Shown: piece after piece, positions 42,745 to 53,849 of the stretch
Numbering within the stretch: position 1 is the first letter of the stretch
How the letters are laid out: every line of letters begins with the position of its first letter
Assembly (NCBI RefSeq): GCF_000708205.1
Contig: NW_014575552.1
Location: forward strand, 348,411 to 412,410
DNA: 64,000 nt
DNA from: Mixia osmundae IAM 14324
Taxonomy: Eukaryota; Basidiomycota; Mixiomycetes; Mixiales; Mixiaceae
Reading direction: 5' to 3'
Made by a program: the position numbers and the translations under genes
Notes under the pieces: model-generated
The model's input: only the letters and a program-made list of their open reading frames with translations
Told to the model about the DNA's origin: nothing
Databases searched by the model: none

Positions 42745-44187
42745 TCAAGTATGATCTTCGAGAACTTTGAAGAGCTCATCATGGCCGAGACAGATCCAGA
42801 TCCACTGCTGCCGTGTCTCGTCTGTATCGTCCGTCTCGATGTCCATATCGTCTTCGGGCGCATTCGAGCTCGTCTTGACGAGGTCGTGATCTCGGAATTC
42901 GTGCATCAGTCCCTCTAAATGGTTCTGATTGCTGACGATGAGCTCATCCTGAGTACGAGAGTAGAGAAGCGAGAGCCTGATTGCGCTACCTGGCGTGATC
43001 GTCTGGTCGGATGTGACCATGATGGACGTCAGCTTGCTTCTCGCGTGCGGCTGCATTGCTTCGCCGCGGCGAAGTTGGAGCTGTCCTAGCATAGCGAACG
43101 CGCGCTTTGCTTTCTCGGTGACGCTTGCCAAAATGTGTGCGGCCCCACGTATCCTGCCTCTCGGCCCACCCTGAGAGGCCGCTCCCGCTGCTGCAGATGG
43201 GTAGATGCTGCTCGGGAAGATCTTTGCAGGCTCTAATGAGCTCGCAACTTCGGCAAGATAAGGCGAATAGGTTGGCGTGTGGTGATGAGACCAGCAGAAA
43301 CCTCTCGCGCCCTGAATATCCTCTCTGGGGCGCTCCAAACTGGCGGGAAATAGCAAAGTCGCGCGAAGATGCTCGACAGACGCGACGAGGGCGATGCGTG
43401 GACTGGCTGCCAGGATGGCCAGTACAGACTGAGCTCTGGCGCTCTGGCATTGCAGGGCATCGACTGAATGTATAACGAGGAAGATGTTATCACCAGCAGC
43501 ACGGCGTCGGAGGGCATAACAGATCGAATGTGCGCGCTCTTCATGTTTATCGCCGGCATCGCTCGGCGGCTGTATTGCTGCTGCACCATCCAGGCGCGAT
43601 TCCGACGTAGCCGCGCTTTCAAGCGACGCCAGCGTGTCGGTGATGCTGTACGTAGACATAAAGGCATTACAGATGATGACCTGGCCGTGCTTGGCTAGCA
43701 CCTTGCTCGCGAATCGGTTCAACAACTTTCGCTTGGAGCCCAACCCGCGAAAGAGCAAGTCGAAGCCTTGGTGAAGTTCGAGAAGCCAAGCGGGATGACA
43801 GACGTCATATGTCAGCTGGACTGTCCTGCTCTGAGCCGCCTGAGCGGCATAGGATCCCAATAGTCCGTTTGCCCTCGAGAGGGCGGAGGTGTACTCCTCG
43901 AGCGTAAAGGTCTCGATGTAATCCTGAGCCCGCCTGTCGGACGTCTTGAGCTTGCGAGCCTGGGCATGGAAATAAGCTTCTGGGCCCGTGGCTGTAGTGA
44001 TGAATCCTCTGTCGCCATCAATCCTCGCAGGCGCATGTGCCTGGTCGAGCTCGCCGGCAGTGTCGTCACTGCTAACATCTGAGCGTTCACCTTCGTCAGC
44101 GTCTCCTAGAGCGCGACAGTCTCTGGCGACTGAACAGTCGAGGCTATTATCCTCCTCCTCTGGTTCAGCTCCATCCACTCGTGACAT
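42745..44187 (-). CDS. ORC2: Origin recognition complex subunit 2
   Basis: Intronless, 480 residues. An acidic disordered N-terminus (about 70 residues) precedes the Orc2 core: GPEAYFHAQARKLKTSDRRAQDY, then LHQGFDLLFRGLGSKRKLLNRFA (the family's 'GFxLLxYGxGSKxxLLxxF' block, a P-loop relic), VIICNAFMSTYSITDTL and NIFLVIHSVDAL. The C-terminal winged-helix part reads NQNHLEGLMHEFRDHDLVKTS and WIWICLGHDELFKVLE. Orc2 is an essential part of the six-subunit complex that marks replication origins. Shorter than many fungal Orc2 proteins, mainly in the N-terminus. It diverges from TIM17 across about 160 bp. Confidence 0.93.
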   Translation of the reverse strand: MSRVDGAEPEEEDNSLDCSVARDCRALGDADEGERSDVSSDDTAGELDQAHAPARIDGDRGFITTATGPEAYFHAQARKLKTSDRRAQDYIETFTLEEYTSALSRANGLLGSYAAQAAQSRTVQLTYDVCHPAWLLELHQGFDLLFRGLGSKRKLLNRFASKVLAKHGQVIICNAFMSTYSITDTLASLESAATSESRLDGAAAIQPPSDAGDKHEERAHSICYALRRRAAGDNIFLVIHSVDALQCQSARAQSVLAILAASPRIALVASVEHLRATLLFPASLERPREDIQGARGFCWSHHHTPTYSPYLAEVASSLEPAKIFPSSIYPSAAAGAASQGGPRGRIRGAAHILASVTEKAKRAFAMLGQLQLRRGEAMQPHARSKLTSIMVTSDQTITPGSAIRLSLLYSRTQDELIVSNQNHLEGLMHEFRDHDLVKTSSNAPEDDMDIETDDTDETRQQWIWICLGHDELFKVLEDHT

Positions 44188-44348
44188 TCAAGCAAAGGCC
44201 CAACGGCAGGCGTCGCGCGACGGCCGACGGTGCGTACGGTGCCGCTGAGCGCCAGCGCTAAGCGCCAAAAAGCGAAAAGACGCGGCGAAATTTGGAAAGC
44301 AGCAGGATCTAGGAAGCGACAGAGCTGAGCTGAGCGTCGAGAGCCAGA

Positions 44349-45254
44349 ATGGCGCATCATGATCATACGAGGGATCCTTGTCCCGTCAGTGGAGCATCGC
44401 TAGACTCGGATCCTCGACTGATCGCCTCTGACCTGCTGCGCAGTGGGTCGTCTTCAACGATTTTGGCGGCGCATTTTCAAGCCAGTCGTCTCCCTTGTGC
44501 TGCTATGGCCCACGCTGACGTCCGTAAGGCTGCAGTGGGTGTATGTACGATCGCGAACCTTGACGCTTGCACTCAACTCGATCGACGCGCTCGAGACAGG
44601 CCGTAGGAGGTACGATCTGGCATGGCATCAAAGGAGCTCGCAACTCGCCAAGGGTGCGACAGTCCCCCTGGCTGACAGTCCACGCACTCATCTCCACCCC
44701 TTCTGTTTGCGTTCAGGGAGACGCCCTCATAGGTTCTATCGCTGCCATCAAGGCGCGAGCGCCCGTCGTCGGGGGGAATTTTGGCATCTGGGGAGGCAAG
44801 CTGCCCGATTGCAGTCTATCCGAGGCTCAAAAAGCCAGAACCTTCTCACAGGCATGTTCTCCTCCTTCGATTGCGCTGTCAAGGGCGTCAGGCAAAAAGA
44901 AGATGCTTGGAATGCTATCATCGCCGGCTTCTTCACAGGCGGGTGTCTGGCAGCGCGATGTGAGTCTACGACGCTAGCCCTCAGATTCTGCGTTCTGATT
45001 CATCGCCTCGTCTCACACAGCCGGTCCCCGGTCGGCACTCGGCTCTGCAATAGGTTGCGGTATATTACTGGGCGTCTTCGAAGGTGTCGGCGTGCTTGCC
45101 GGACGCATGTTTGCGACAATGAACAAGCCACAAGCGCCGATAGTCTGTCTCGTGGCGTCCGGCTCGAGCCGAGCTGATACTTTTCATTCGGATGCAGATG
45201 CCCGACGCGCCCATGACCCCTGCATCTGGTCCCGCTGCCCCCACGCCGGCGTGA
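44349..45254 (+). CDS. TIM17: Tim17, mitochondrial inner-membrane translocase subunit
   Basis: Channel-forming part of TIM23. Exon 1 [12 protein letters not shown] joins by a GT-AG intron to [11 protein letters not shown], a clear Tim17 start. Downstream pieces are [17 protein letters not shown], then [58 protein letters not shown], and [25 protein letters not shown]. An intron at 44796-44851 has a GC donor (GCAAGC). The last GT-AG intron leads to a Pro/Ala-rich C-terminus ending APTPA and a stop at 45252. I could not place the junction between GGAF and AVGG with certainty; about 120 nt there may hold one or two introns and a microexon. Family length is about 160 residues, consistent with this gene. 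Confidence 0.93.
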
Positions 45255-45482
45255 GCGCCGGACTGGCCCGTCCCTTTTTCTGTCCGTACACTACTCGCAG
45301 ACGAGCCCTGTATTCGCTGTATGCAGACTGCATCTTCGCAAGCCAGCGCGCAGCTCGATCTCGCATGACCTGAGGGCAGGTGAGAGTAGCGCTGTCTGCA
45401 TGGCGACGAGCATGCGACGAGCTACGTGCGCGATCTGTGGACAATCTTGCGGTCTGGTTGGGCATGCAACAGTCACCCGTGA

Positions 45483-46751
45483 TCACAAGAAGTAGGAGAT
45501 CTTGAATGCAACAGCTTCATCAGGTCGGCATCCTTGCTGAACAGGTGATGTCTCACCGCTTGCGGCTGCGGGTTGCGCGCGGCATCATTGGCCTGCTGGG
45601 GACCGTCGACCTCGTTCTCTGGTGCGGCTTCGAAAACGTTGAAATGTTTTTCCCCGCCCGGTCCGATCTCGAGGATCGAGGCAGCATTGCCGCACCGATA
45701 GCAATAATTAGGAGCCGACCAGACGGTCGAGAGTCTGTCGTCGTACAGCACGGCGAAGCCCTCCATGCAGAGCTGGTGAGCCCGTAAGATATGGTTCATG
45801 TCGTTGATCTCGAGAAATTTCTTCACGACTTGGGCGCCGAATGTGTAGCCAGCGCCCCTACGCGAGATCAGCATCCGCCCGTGCCCGTCTCCGCTTGCTA
45901 CACACCTCGGCGAGATTGCGAAATCCTCCTTGTCGGGATCTGGATCGGACCAGACGAGATCTGCCATCGGTCCCTCATGGGGGATCTCACGAAACCTGTC
46001 GATGATCTTGATTTGGTCGATGCAATGTAGAGACGGCGACAAGCCTGCGGGCTTCGTTCAGCGCGGACCACAGCTTCACGATCGCTGCCTCCGTGCCTCC
46101 GTGAACGCAGAAGATGCGGTCGTCGACGACGACGCTGAGCGTGAGAAAGTCAAACATGTCGGTGAAATAGGTCCAAACGTTGGCCGAGCCATACTTGCGC
46201 TGACATTCAGCATAGAAGCCGTATGTCTGTACATCGCATCCCGATCAATCCGTGCAGGCTGTTTCTCGACGATCTGGACGGACCTGGGTGACCGCTCGTG
46301 ACTCGTGATTGCCGCGGATCAGCTGGACGCGCTCAGGGTAACGAAGCTTGAGGCAGGTGAGGAGCGTGATGGTCTCCACGCTGAACAGACCGCGGTCGAC
46401 ATAGTCCCCTGGTGTGACCATTTGAGCGCCATGCTAGGTGATCCTACCCGCGAACGAGGCTGACCCAGGAAGAGATAGTTCGTGTGAGGCGAATAGCCGC
46501 CAATCTTGAAGATCTCGACGAGGTCGTAGAATTGTCTGGTGCGCACCGGTCAACACGACAGTCTGGCTCGTAGACGAACTCGCTTGCCCGTGTATGTCAC
46601 CTACGACGGTGACGGGGGCAGAGATGTGGACGACATTGGACTCTCTGATGAGGAGTTCCTTTGTCTTCTCGCACAGCTCCTTGATGAGTGACTCTCCGAG
46701 GAGCTGCTTCTTGAGCGACTGCTCGATGCAGCTGTCCAGGTCGAAACTCAT
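45483..46751 (-). CDS. PPG1: PP2A-like Ser/Thr phosphatase catalytic subunit, PPG1 type
   Basis: Start [43 protein letters not shown] is closest to yeast Ppg1. Metal-binding motifs are intact after splicing: GDIHG, GDYVDRG, RGNHESR, and a DLVWSDP/HILRAHQ tail region. Two introns need a GC donor to keep frame and motif: 46536-46587 (GCAAGC) restores GDIHGQFYD, and 46045-46096 (GCACGG) restores [13 protein letters not shown]. The other introns are GT-AG. A last GT-AG intron joins PQPQA to ISYFL-stop, recovering the C-terminal YFL of PP2A-type enzymes, whose leucine is carboxymethylated in PP2A. The upstream ATG at 46889 is less likely. It diverges from the CCDC124-like gene over about 140 bp. 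Confidence 0.95.
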
Positions 46752-46891
46752 CGGACGGGCGCCAGACCCAGGGGCAGCAGTCGACGTGCGATTGACTCTG
46801 TCTGCTGCACCAGCCTCGTCGCGATTTTCTCGAGCCTTTCGAAGCTCGACGACGACGACGTCTTCAAGCTTCAGGGCCCGGCTTGACAAGC

Positions 46892-47830
46892 ATGCCCAAA
46901 GGCAAGGGAGAGAACACCAAGAAAGCAGCCGGCAATGCGAAGAAGGCAGAGGTCGCTCAGGCCAGAGCGAGCAAGGAGAAGCAGAAGGTAGAGGCCACAG
47001 AGGCAGAAGATTGGGCCAAAGGCGCCAAAGACTCGGTCAGTCCGCACCGCGTTGCACACCCATCATGCGGCCTGACCTCCGGCTGGATCGCGCGGTAGTC
47101 TAGCAAGGAGGCCAAGGAGCAGAAGGCGAGAGAGGCAGCGGCGCGCAAGGCGGAAGCGGCTCGTCTCTTGGCAGAGGAGGAGGCCTCACTGCCCTCCAAA
47201 GTCAAGGCTGCACCCAAAGCGGGCGCAAAGAAGGCTGTCGCTCAACAGCCACCCCGAGCCAGCATACCCGATCCCATCGATACTGCAGACGACACGCCTG
47301 CTGTCTACAGCGCTTCCGGCATCGTACGCTGTCCTGAACTCCTCCATCCCGTCGCGCGCTCAATCCATCTCACCGGTCACAGGATGATGCACTCGATCTC
47401 CTCTCCATTGTGAGCGACAAGAACGACAAAGCTTCGCTAGGCCAAAAGGCCGCTACGGGTGTAGACGTTCGTCCCTGTTTCCCTCTTCCACCCTCCAAGT
47501 GCGCACTGACACTCATCGACCGCAGACCCATCCCGAGAGACGTTTCAAGGCAGCATTTGAGACCTATCGAGAGCGAGAGCTGCCCAGGCTACGACAGGAA
47601 TTCAAAGGCTTGCGTCTACAACAACTCAACGATATGATGTACAAGGACTTCCAGAAGCAGTACGTCATCACTTGCCCTGCCTCTTCAGCCCGACTGATTC
47701 GCCCGATAGCCCGGACAACCCTTTCAACCAAGTCACGCTCTCCTTCGATGCAACAAAGGCCGACAAGGTCGAAGCCATCAAGGCCAAGCGTTCCGAGATT
47801 GACGCCCGTCTGAGGGAGCAAGCAAGATAA
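46892..47830 (+). CDS. CCDC124 / Oxs1-like ribosome-associated coiled-coil protein
   Basis: The start MPKGKGENTKKAAGNAKKAEVAQARASKEKQK is the family's very basic N-terminal segment, part of which in human CCDC124 and yeast Lso2 enters the ribosomal A site and mRNA channel. Exon 2 continues SKEAKEQKAREAAARKAEAARLLAEEEASL (coiled coil). Later exons give DDALDLLSIVSDKNDK, then THPERRFKAAFETYRERELPRLRQEFKGLRLQQLNDMMYKDFQK and PDNPFNQ, the conserved HMG-like C-terminal half (family: HPERR...PDNPxNQ). Four GT-AG introns of about 50-75 nt were placed. Likely bound to inactive ribosomes in the cytoplasm; Schizosaccharomyces Oxs1 and CCDC124 are the closest named proteins. Confidence 0.88.
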
Positions 47831-47946
47831 AGCGAGGTCCGAGCGGCCATCTCGTCGTCCCCGGGAACGGATCTCATCTCTGGCTGTACCTAGATGCAAG
47901 TCTATTTCAGCGGACAAATTCGCTCCAGTACCATGCTCCTCTGACA

Positions 47947-48855
47947 ATGCCTTCGATGATCTCGCCAGCCAGCTATGTAGACGGTCAGTACGATCTCCGC
48001 CTGGACGCTGCCCGGGAGCAATGCCATGCGCCAGCTGACTGGCAAGACCTTGGCGAACGTAACGGATGTAACACGTTCAAGAGCTACCTTCCAGGCCTCG
48101 AAGCGCCTTTCCTCAAGGGCGAAACGGTTGTATCCGGCGTCTCACCCGAAGCTGTGCTGGCGACCTTGCTCGATGGTACATGTCGCGCCGCGTGGGACGA
48201 GTTCTGCGGCAGCGCGACAATTACTCATCGCTTTGCACCGGATACCTTTGCTTTCTACGTGGCTGGTCGCAGCCCCATTCCTCTGATCTCCGCTCGCGAT
48301 GTTGGCGCGGTCGCTAAAATCTACCGCGGTGGCGATACAATCGAGCTTGTCCAGACGAGTATTGACGGCCTTCACCCTGCTCAGAAAGGTTTCGTTCGCG
48401 CTACTGTGCAAGCCAGCTGGACCCTTGCTCCTTCGGGATACGACACAAAGATCGTGATGATCCTGCATTCGCTGCCGAATGGCAAGATCCCGGTCTCAAT
48501 TCTCGAGCGCGGTGCATCCATCGCCGCTGCTGCGCCCGGCCATCTTCGTGACTTCATTTGCAAACACGGCACTGTACCCTTTATGATCGGCAGGCCAGAC
48601 GGACTCGTCAACCGGGGTACCGAGACAAATCTGAAGAAGAGCCTGTGGTCTCAGACCGTTACCGCTGCTCAAGGCAAGATCACCATCGCCTTTGATAGCG
48701 AGAAGATGTACAAGGCAGGCGTGATGGTCGTGCTCTCGGGTGAAGGCGCCCATGGAGCGGCGACGGCAGTCGACAATGACCGCGTGACGATAGTATCACC
48801 AGCGTGCTGCGACGGCCTCTCGATGACCATCAACCTGTCTCCAAAACGTGCGTAG
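47947..48855 (+). CDS. START-domain protein 1, with C-terminal beta-rich module
   Basis: Intronless, 302 residues. Residues about 1-210 look like a START/Bet v1-like lipid-binding fold: SYVDGQYDLRLDAA..., FKSYLPGLEAPFLKGETVVSGVSPEAVLATLLDGTCRAAWDEF, FAFYVAGRSPIPLISARDVGAVAKIYRGGDTIELVQTS, and KIVMILHSLPNGKIPVSILERGASIAAAAPGHLRDFICKHG. The C-terminal 70 residues (KITIAFDSEKMYKAGVMVVLSG...VTIVSPACCDGLSMTINLSPK) form a short beta-rich module that resembles the end of START protein 2 at 57324-58450. Probable ligand: a sterol or other lipid, by analogy only. No signal peptide or membrane anchor. The gene converges on MRS2 with about 40 bp between stops. Confidence 0.75.
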   Translation: MPSMISPASYVDGQYDLRLDAAREQCHAPADWQDLGERNGCNTFKSYLPGLEAPFLKGETVVSGVSPEAVLATLLDGTCRAAWDEFCGSATITHRFAPDTFAFYVAGRSPIPLISARDVGAVAKIYRGGDTIELVQTSIDGLHPAQKGFVRATVQASWTLAPSGYDTKIVMILHSLPNGKIPVSILERGASIAAAAPGHLRDFICKHGTVPFMIGRPDGLVNRGTETNLKKSLWSQTVTAAQGKITIAFDSEKMYKAGVMVVLSGEGAHGAATAVDNDRVTIVSPACCDGLSMTINLSPKRA

Positions 48856-48897
48856 ACGTGTACAGTGACGAGCAATGCATGGCATGGACATTGGATG

Positions 48898-50470
48898 TCA
48901 TTGATGTTCTATCCGTGGAACGTTGCTGAACGCGCTCGAGAGTCTTCCGAGACCGACACGGCGAAGCTGTCTCACTTTGCGTATACCAAGCACAGCGACA
49001 AGCCCAGATAGTCCGATGGCGCCGGCAAAGACGAGGCCGAAAGCACGGGGATCGCTTTCCAGACCTGTCGCCAGATTCATGCCAAGGGCGCCTGTAATGA
49101 GTGCGCCACTGCCCAGGCCCATTGTTGCGATAGAGACTTTGAGATCGAGCGCGAGTAGTGCATTGCGGCGTGCGTCTAGGATGAGCTCGATGACGTCCTG
49201 AGTCTGCGATACATTGGCCACTAGGCCGTCGACTTCGCTGACAATTTCCTCTGCTTGTTTGCCGTAGCTCTCCAATAGCATCTCGATCTCGCTGTGATCG
49301 TCCGTAGTTCGGCGATCCGAAAGGTACATGCCAGCCATGTCCTCGTCTGTCTGTATCTCAGCAAGGCATATGGATGTACGCAGCGTCGGGCGTACCTTGG
49401 TCGAGGACTTCATTGATTGCGTCTTGTACCGACTTTGCCCTCCTGTTTGACGGGGCAGATAAGCGTTTCGGGGCATAGCGGATTCAGACTCGACATACTT
49501 CTGCAGGGCAGCGAGCTTGCGAGAGAACTGTAACAAAACGCGCAGTCGATCGGCTACAATGTCGGACTCGAGACTTTCTAGCAGGTCGAGGACGAGGTCG
49601 CGCACATTGACGACTTCGCTCTCTAGGGCCGACATGGCGCTATGGAGCATCGAGTCGAGAGCTCTGAATTCGTACGGCAGGCTGTTGCCACCCTTGTTGG
49701 AATGCCTGAGATTGCCCTGCGCGAGATAGCGTGAGCCCGGGAGACGAGGCTGCGCGCATGCGACCTACCTCGAGGTGGTATAAGAAAGTGCTATAGAGGC
49801 CGCTGCTGGATGACAGTCCGGTCGATTCGAAGAGCCAGACCTCGTCTCTCTTGATCAACGCGCGTACATGAAGGATGTTGACGAGTATGGCCGATTTGCG
49901 AACGAGAAAAGTGGGAACGACGTTGGGCACCCGAGAATCGAGTTTACGGAGATCGCGAGCCTGTAGACAATGCTCTGTACATATCTCCGTCTTCTTGTAG
50001 GATCCGCTGATCGTCTTTACATTGCCAAGTTTGTCCAAGATGGTACACTTCATGACGAAGCTGTCCTTTGCGCCACCGTTGCCGGTTGATGCGAGAGACA
50101 GTGGTAGCATCTTGTCACTCATCTCTAGATCCTCGTGCGGCGCTACTTTGCCGGCACCGTGTCTGAGTCGCTGTCGCGCAGACGCGGATGCTCGTCGAGC
50201 CGCAGGGCTTGCTGCAGTCTCGATCGGTGTCGGCTGAGTCACCGTCTCACTGGCTAGGTATCCAGCAGACTGGCTGAACAACCTCTTCTGGCTGCACATG
50301 CCTCTTCGTGCTGCCGTCCGGTTGTCATCGACGAAGAAAGTGACAGAGGCCATGAATCGCGCCAAAGACGCCGTGGTGTCCTGTCTGGCGACGAGATCAC
50401 ATGGCTCTGCACGGCTAGGCACTCGTAGACGGGCAGCCGTCCGAGCTCCTCGTCGAGCGAGCGTGCTCAT
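48898..50470 (-). CDS. MRS2: Mrs2/Lpe10 mitochondrial Mg2+ channel
   Basis: CorA-type channel of the mitochondrial inner membrane. The preferred start at 50470 (MSTLARRGARTAARLRVPSRA) is Arg-rich, like a matrix-targeting presequence. The matrix domain has CTILDKLGNVK, then RDLRKLDSRVPNVVPTFLVRKSAILVNILHVRALIKRDEVWLFES. Splicing gives YHLE-GNLRHS...LPYEFRALDSMLHSAMSALESEV, then KY-SVQDAINEVLDQ-DEDMAGMYLSDR, matching the family's 'LLDDDDDMAxMYL'. The pore motif is intact: TGALGMNLATGLES (G-M-N). Two membrane helices follow. GT-AG introns are used, the last one ending at CAGACAG. It could be Lpe10 rather than Mrs2. Confidence 0.95.
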
Positions 50471-50653
50471 GCTGGAGCGAAGCGTGAAGCGTCGACGACG
50501 ACGATGATGATGATGACGACGACCCGTGCGCGCGATCGCGACGCTATCTGGGTTTCGCAGGCGTGCCAGGTGCACACGATCTGAGTGCCCATGCCAGCAC
50601 GGTCCAGCAACGATGGCTAGCAGCCGATAGCCGCTCACGAGCATCCTGCAGTC

Positions 50654-53600
50654 ATGGCAGCAGCAGCGCGAGGATCGCCGAGCCCCGCACAGGGGTCAGC
50701 CAAAGTCAGCAATGTAGCCACATATCGCTCGCCAGTCGCAATATTTCCGACACAGGAGGCCAAGCCGGCCTCACTGACCGCTAGCAGCAACATAGACCAG
50801 AGCGAGCTCAATAACAGCGACTGGAAAGTCGACAAGATCAGGTACCGTATCCACGCCTATTCGACTCACTCGGCATCATACATTCCTCAAAACATCCTCA
50901 TCGATTCGCCCTTAGATCAGGCTTCAAGATGGTCGGGCGCATCTACGGGTGCCCAGGCTGCGCCCGCTCAGCAATCGGGACCCTCTGCGTTCGCTGCCTC
51001 TACGACAGTCGAGACGCAGACGGGCGACGACGAACGCGCCTGGACGCGCTTGCCGGATCGCTCGGGTGTTGGTCAGGACAGCGATGCGGACGGCAACCCC
51101 GTCACAGCTACTGTCGACACCGGATTGCAGCCCGGACTCGCTCCGCAGGCGGCAACCAGAGTGGCTCACGATCTGCCAGCTGCGCTTCGCCCCGTTGATC
51201 TTACACGCTCGCTTTCGGGAGAGTTTGCCAAATCATCGCGGCAGTTGCAAGACTATCTGCAGGGACAGGAGCGTCTCGTCAGCTCAAGTGCTACCGGCAT
51301 GCAGTACATCACTCTCATCCTCGACCAGGTCGCCCTGGTCACCTCGGTCATATTTGGCAAATACCACAAGCCCGTGAGTCACGGCACGGGTTTGCATCCG
51401 CTGCTGACACATGTGTGCAGCACCCTTGCAATCTGCGCGAGTTCAAGATCTATGGCGGTCTTGACGCTGACCCGGCGCAGATGAATCTGCTCTTTGTTGG
51501 CGGACTGCGTAACGATTCGATCAGCGAAGAGTTTGAGATTCGCACGCTCAGCAGCGAGGCGGTACACTATCCCTGTCGCTATCTCCGCATCGAGCCTATC
51601 GCCGCGCATTCGCAGAATTACAACCTTTCCATATGGTCCGACGCTTCCTGAAGAGCAGCGCATTCCTTGCTAACGACAGGACTGTAGGTATGTCGCGCTC
51701 AAGGGCGTCACAGATCAGCGCTTCGTCGAGCGCATCTGCAACGTCTTCTCAGATGTACGTCAGCTCTTGTTCAGTCAAGCGAGGCATAGCTCAAGTCTCT
51801 TTGCAGTGTCGAGAGACGAAAGCGCTCAGGCTGATTCAAAAGCATCTCCGCCAGCGCGCTCTCTTGCCAGCATTCTCTGCCTTGCAAGAGCAGACCCGCT
51901 TGTCGTTTGAGCACGATCTCGTCACCAAGTTGCACACCGTCCTGGTCCGCAATGGCGATTTTGACGACGCCGAAGAGCTCCTGTCGCAGATGGCAATCCA
52001 ATTCCAGCTTTTTGACGATCATATACAGAAGACTGCACCCACCCCGCTTTGGACTCGCCTGGACGACGATCCTGCTACACATTCGCTAGACGGAGATATG
52101 CCGCCCGCGCGTGGTGGCCATCAGCTCGTGCTGTGCAGTGAAACTTCTCAGATCCTACTTTTTGGTGGCTGGAATGGACACCAAGATCTCGCTGATCTCT
52201 GGTCCTTCTCCCTGGTCACAAAGCGCTGGAAACAACTCAGTGGAAACACTGCGCGAGATGGAGGCCCTTCAGCTCGTGCCTGTCATGCTGCGACGCTCGA
52301 CGAACGAACCGGCATGATGTACATTCTCGGTCGCTATGAGGACAATGCTTCCACGGATGAGCCAGGCAGCGATCTTTACTGCTATTATACTATCGGACCA
52401 CGCGCTGGAACCTGGGAGCTCCTCAGCGCCAACACTGCTGCTGATGGCGGGCCCAAATTAATGTACGTCTTCAGTCTACGCAGCGCTTTGCTCGAGCTGA
52501 TGTGATCGCTTGCAGTTTCGATCACCAGATCGCGTTTGACACCGGTCGAGCATGTCTATACGTCTTTGGCGGCAAGATCGTGCAAACCAAGGAAACGCAG
52601 GCATACAGCGGACTCTACCGCTACGAGACAGTTGCGAGAAAGTGGACCCACATCCTGTGCGTGTGTTCCTACACTCCGCCTTAGATTGCTTACAGATCCT
52701 AGCAGAGGTGACCCACACGAGAACGAAGAATACTCCGCCGAGCGCATGCTCGCTCGTATGGGTCATTCAATGCTTTACCTGCCAAAGCGCGACAGCCTGC
52801 TCATCTTTGGCGGTCAACGATTTGATGCATACTACACAGATATGTGGGAGCACACCCTCGACACTCATCAAACGGTTTGTCGCCAGCGTCTGCCAAAATG
52901 CATCGCTCACCTTTCAGCAGATACGGGTATCAAGTAATTACACGCTTGAAAATGGTCCGCCTGGCGGTTTCACGCTCCGCGCTATCTGGACCGGCTCAGA
53001 GGCTCACTTGCTGTCGGGGCTGATGCGTGAAGGCAAAGCTGGACTTTCGCCGAGGAGTAACATCTGGATCAAATCTCCAACTGGGCCATGGATCAGAGTC
53101 GAGTCAAGCCGAGCAATCGAGCCCGATGAGCTCGCTGTCAGCGAGCCGGTTCCGCGCTTTGCTCATCAGGCGAGTCGCCGGTGTCATTGTCTGTGATAAG
53201 CTGACATTTGGCCGAAGTTCGTCTACGATCCTCGCGAGGATGCGCACTATGTCTTTGGCGGTAACCCGGGCGAAGACAAGGCACCGCAGACCAGGCTCGC
53301 CGACTTTTGGCGTCTCAAGATAGCAAGGTAGGGTTTCCTTGAATCTTACAAACCACGCTGCATGCAATATGCACAGGCTCGATATCGGCGAAGTGACGCG
53401 CAAGCTCAAGTTTCTAATTCGCAAGCAGAGGTCGGCCGCATGACTATCATGCTCGCTTCGCTTGCTCATAAACGTGCAGATTTATCGAGATGTGTGGCCA
53501 GTCACCTGCCATGTCTGCGCTCGTCTATCTCCAAACATCCCTGTCGTCGGTGACAAATCACTCTGACGAACGCGAGGCTGCTGCTTTTCGCGCCTGCATG

Positions 53601-53807
53601 GCCAGCCTTCTTGCACGACCAACAGAGGGCGTTCCGACGGACGTTGATCTTTCGATGTCGGGTAATCTTTACCCGGCTTATCCGCTCTCGGTCAGCGCCA
53701 AGGCGTGGGAACAACGCACTCGTGTCTTTGAGCGCATTACCGCGCTCGTCAATCCCGCGGCTACAGAGCCTGCTTCTAATCTGATTGATACCATCTCTGT
53801 CGTCTAG
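50654..53807 (+). CDS. Muskelin-like protein (discoidin, LisH/CTLH, kelch)
   Basis: The domain order matches muskelin throughout. The discoidin (F5/8C-like) part reads YSTHSASYIPQNILIDSPLDQASRWS, VTSVIFGKYHKP-HPCNLREFKIYGGLD, and PCRYLRIEPIAAHSQNYNLSIW-YVALKGV. LisH/CTLH helices follow: ETKALRLIQKHLRQRALLPAFSALQEQTRLSFEHDLVTKLHTVLV. Kelch repeats include RGGHQLVLCSETSQILLFGGWNGHQDLADLW, ACHAATLDERTGMMYILGRY, and MGHSMLYLPKRDSLLIFGGQRF. The C-terminus ends LIDTISVV, like muskelin's 'NLVDLITL'. A disordered Ala/Gly/Asp insert of about 120 residues splits the discoidin domain. At least six GT-AG introns. In animals muskelin is a subunit of the CTLH (GID) ubiquitin ligase; a similar role here is inference. 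Confidence 0.9.
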
Positions 53808-53849
53808 TGCTGCTCTATGCTTGTTGTTTAAAGACTTGCAATGTCAACT

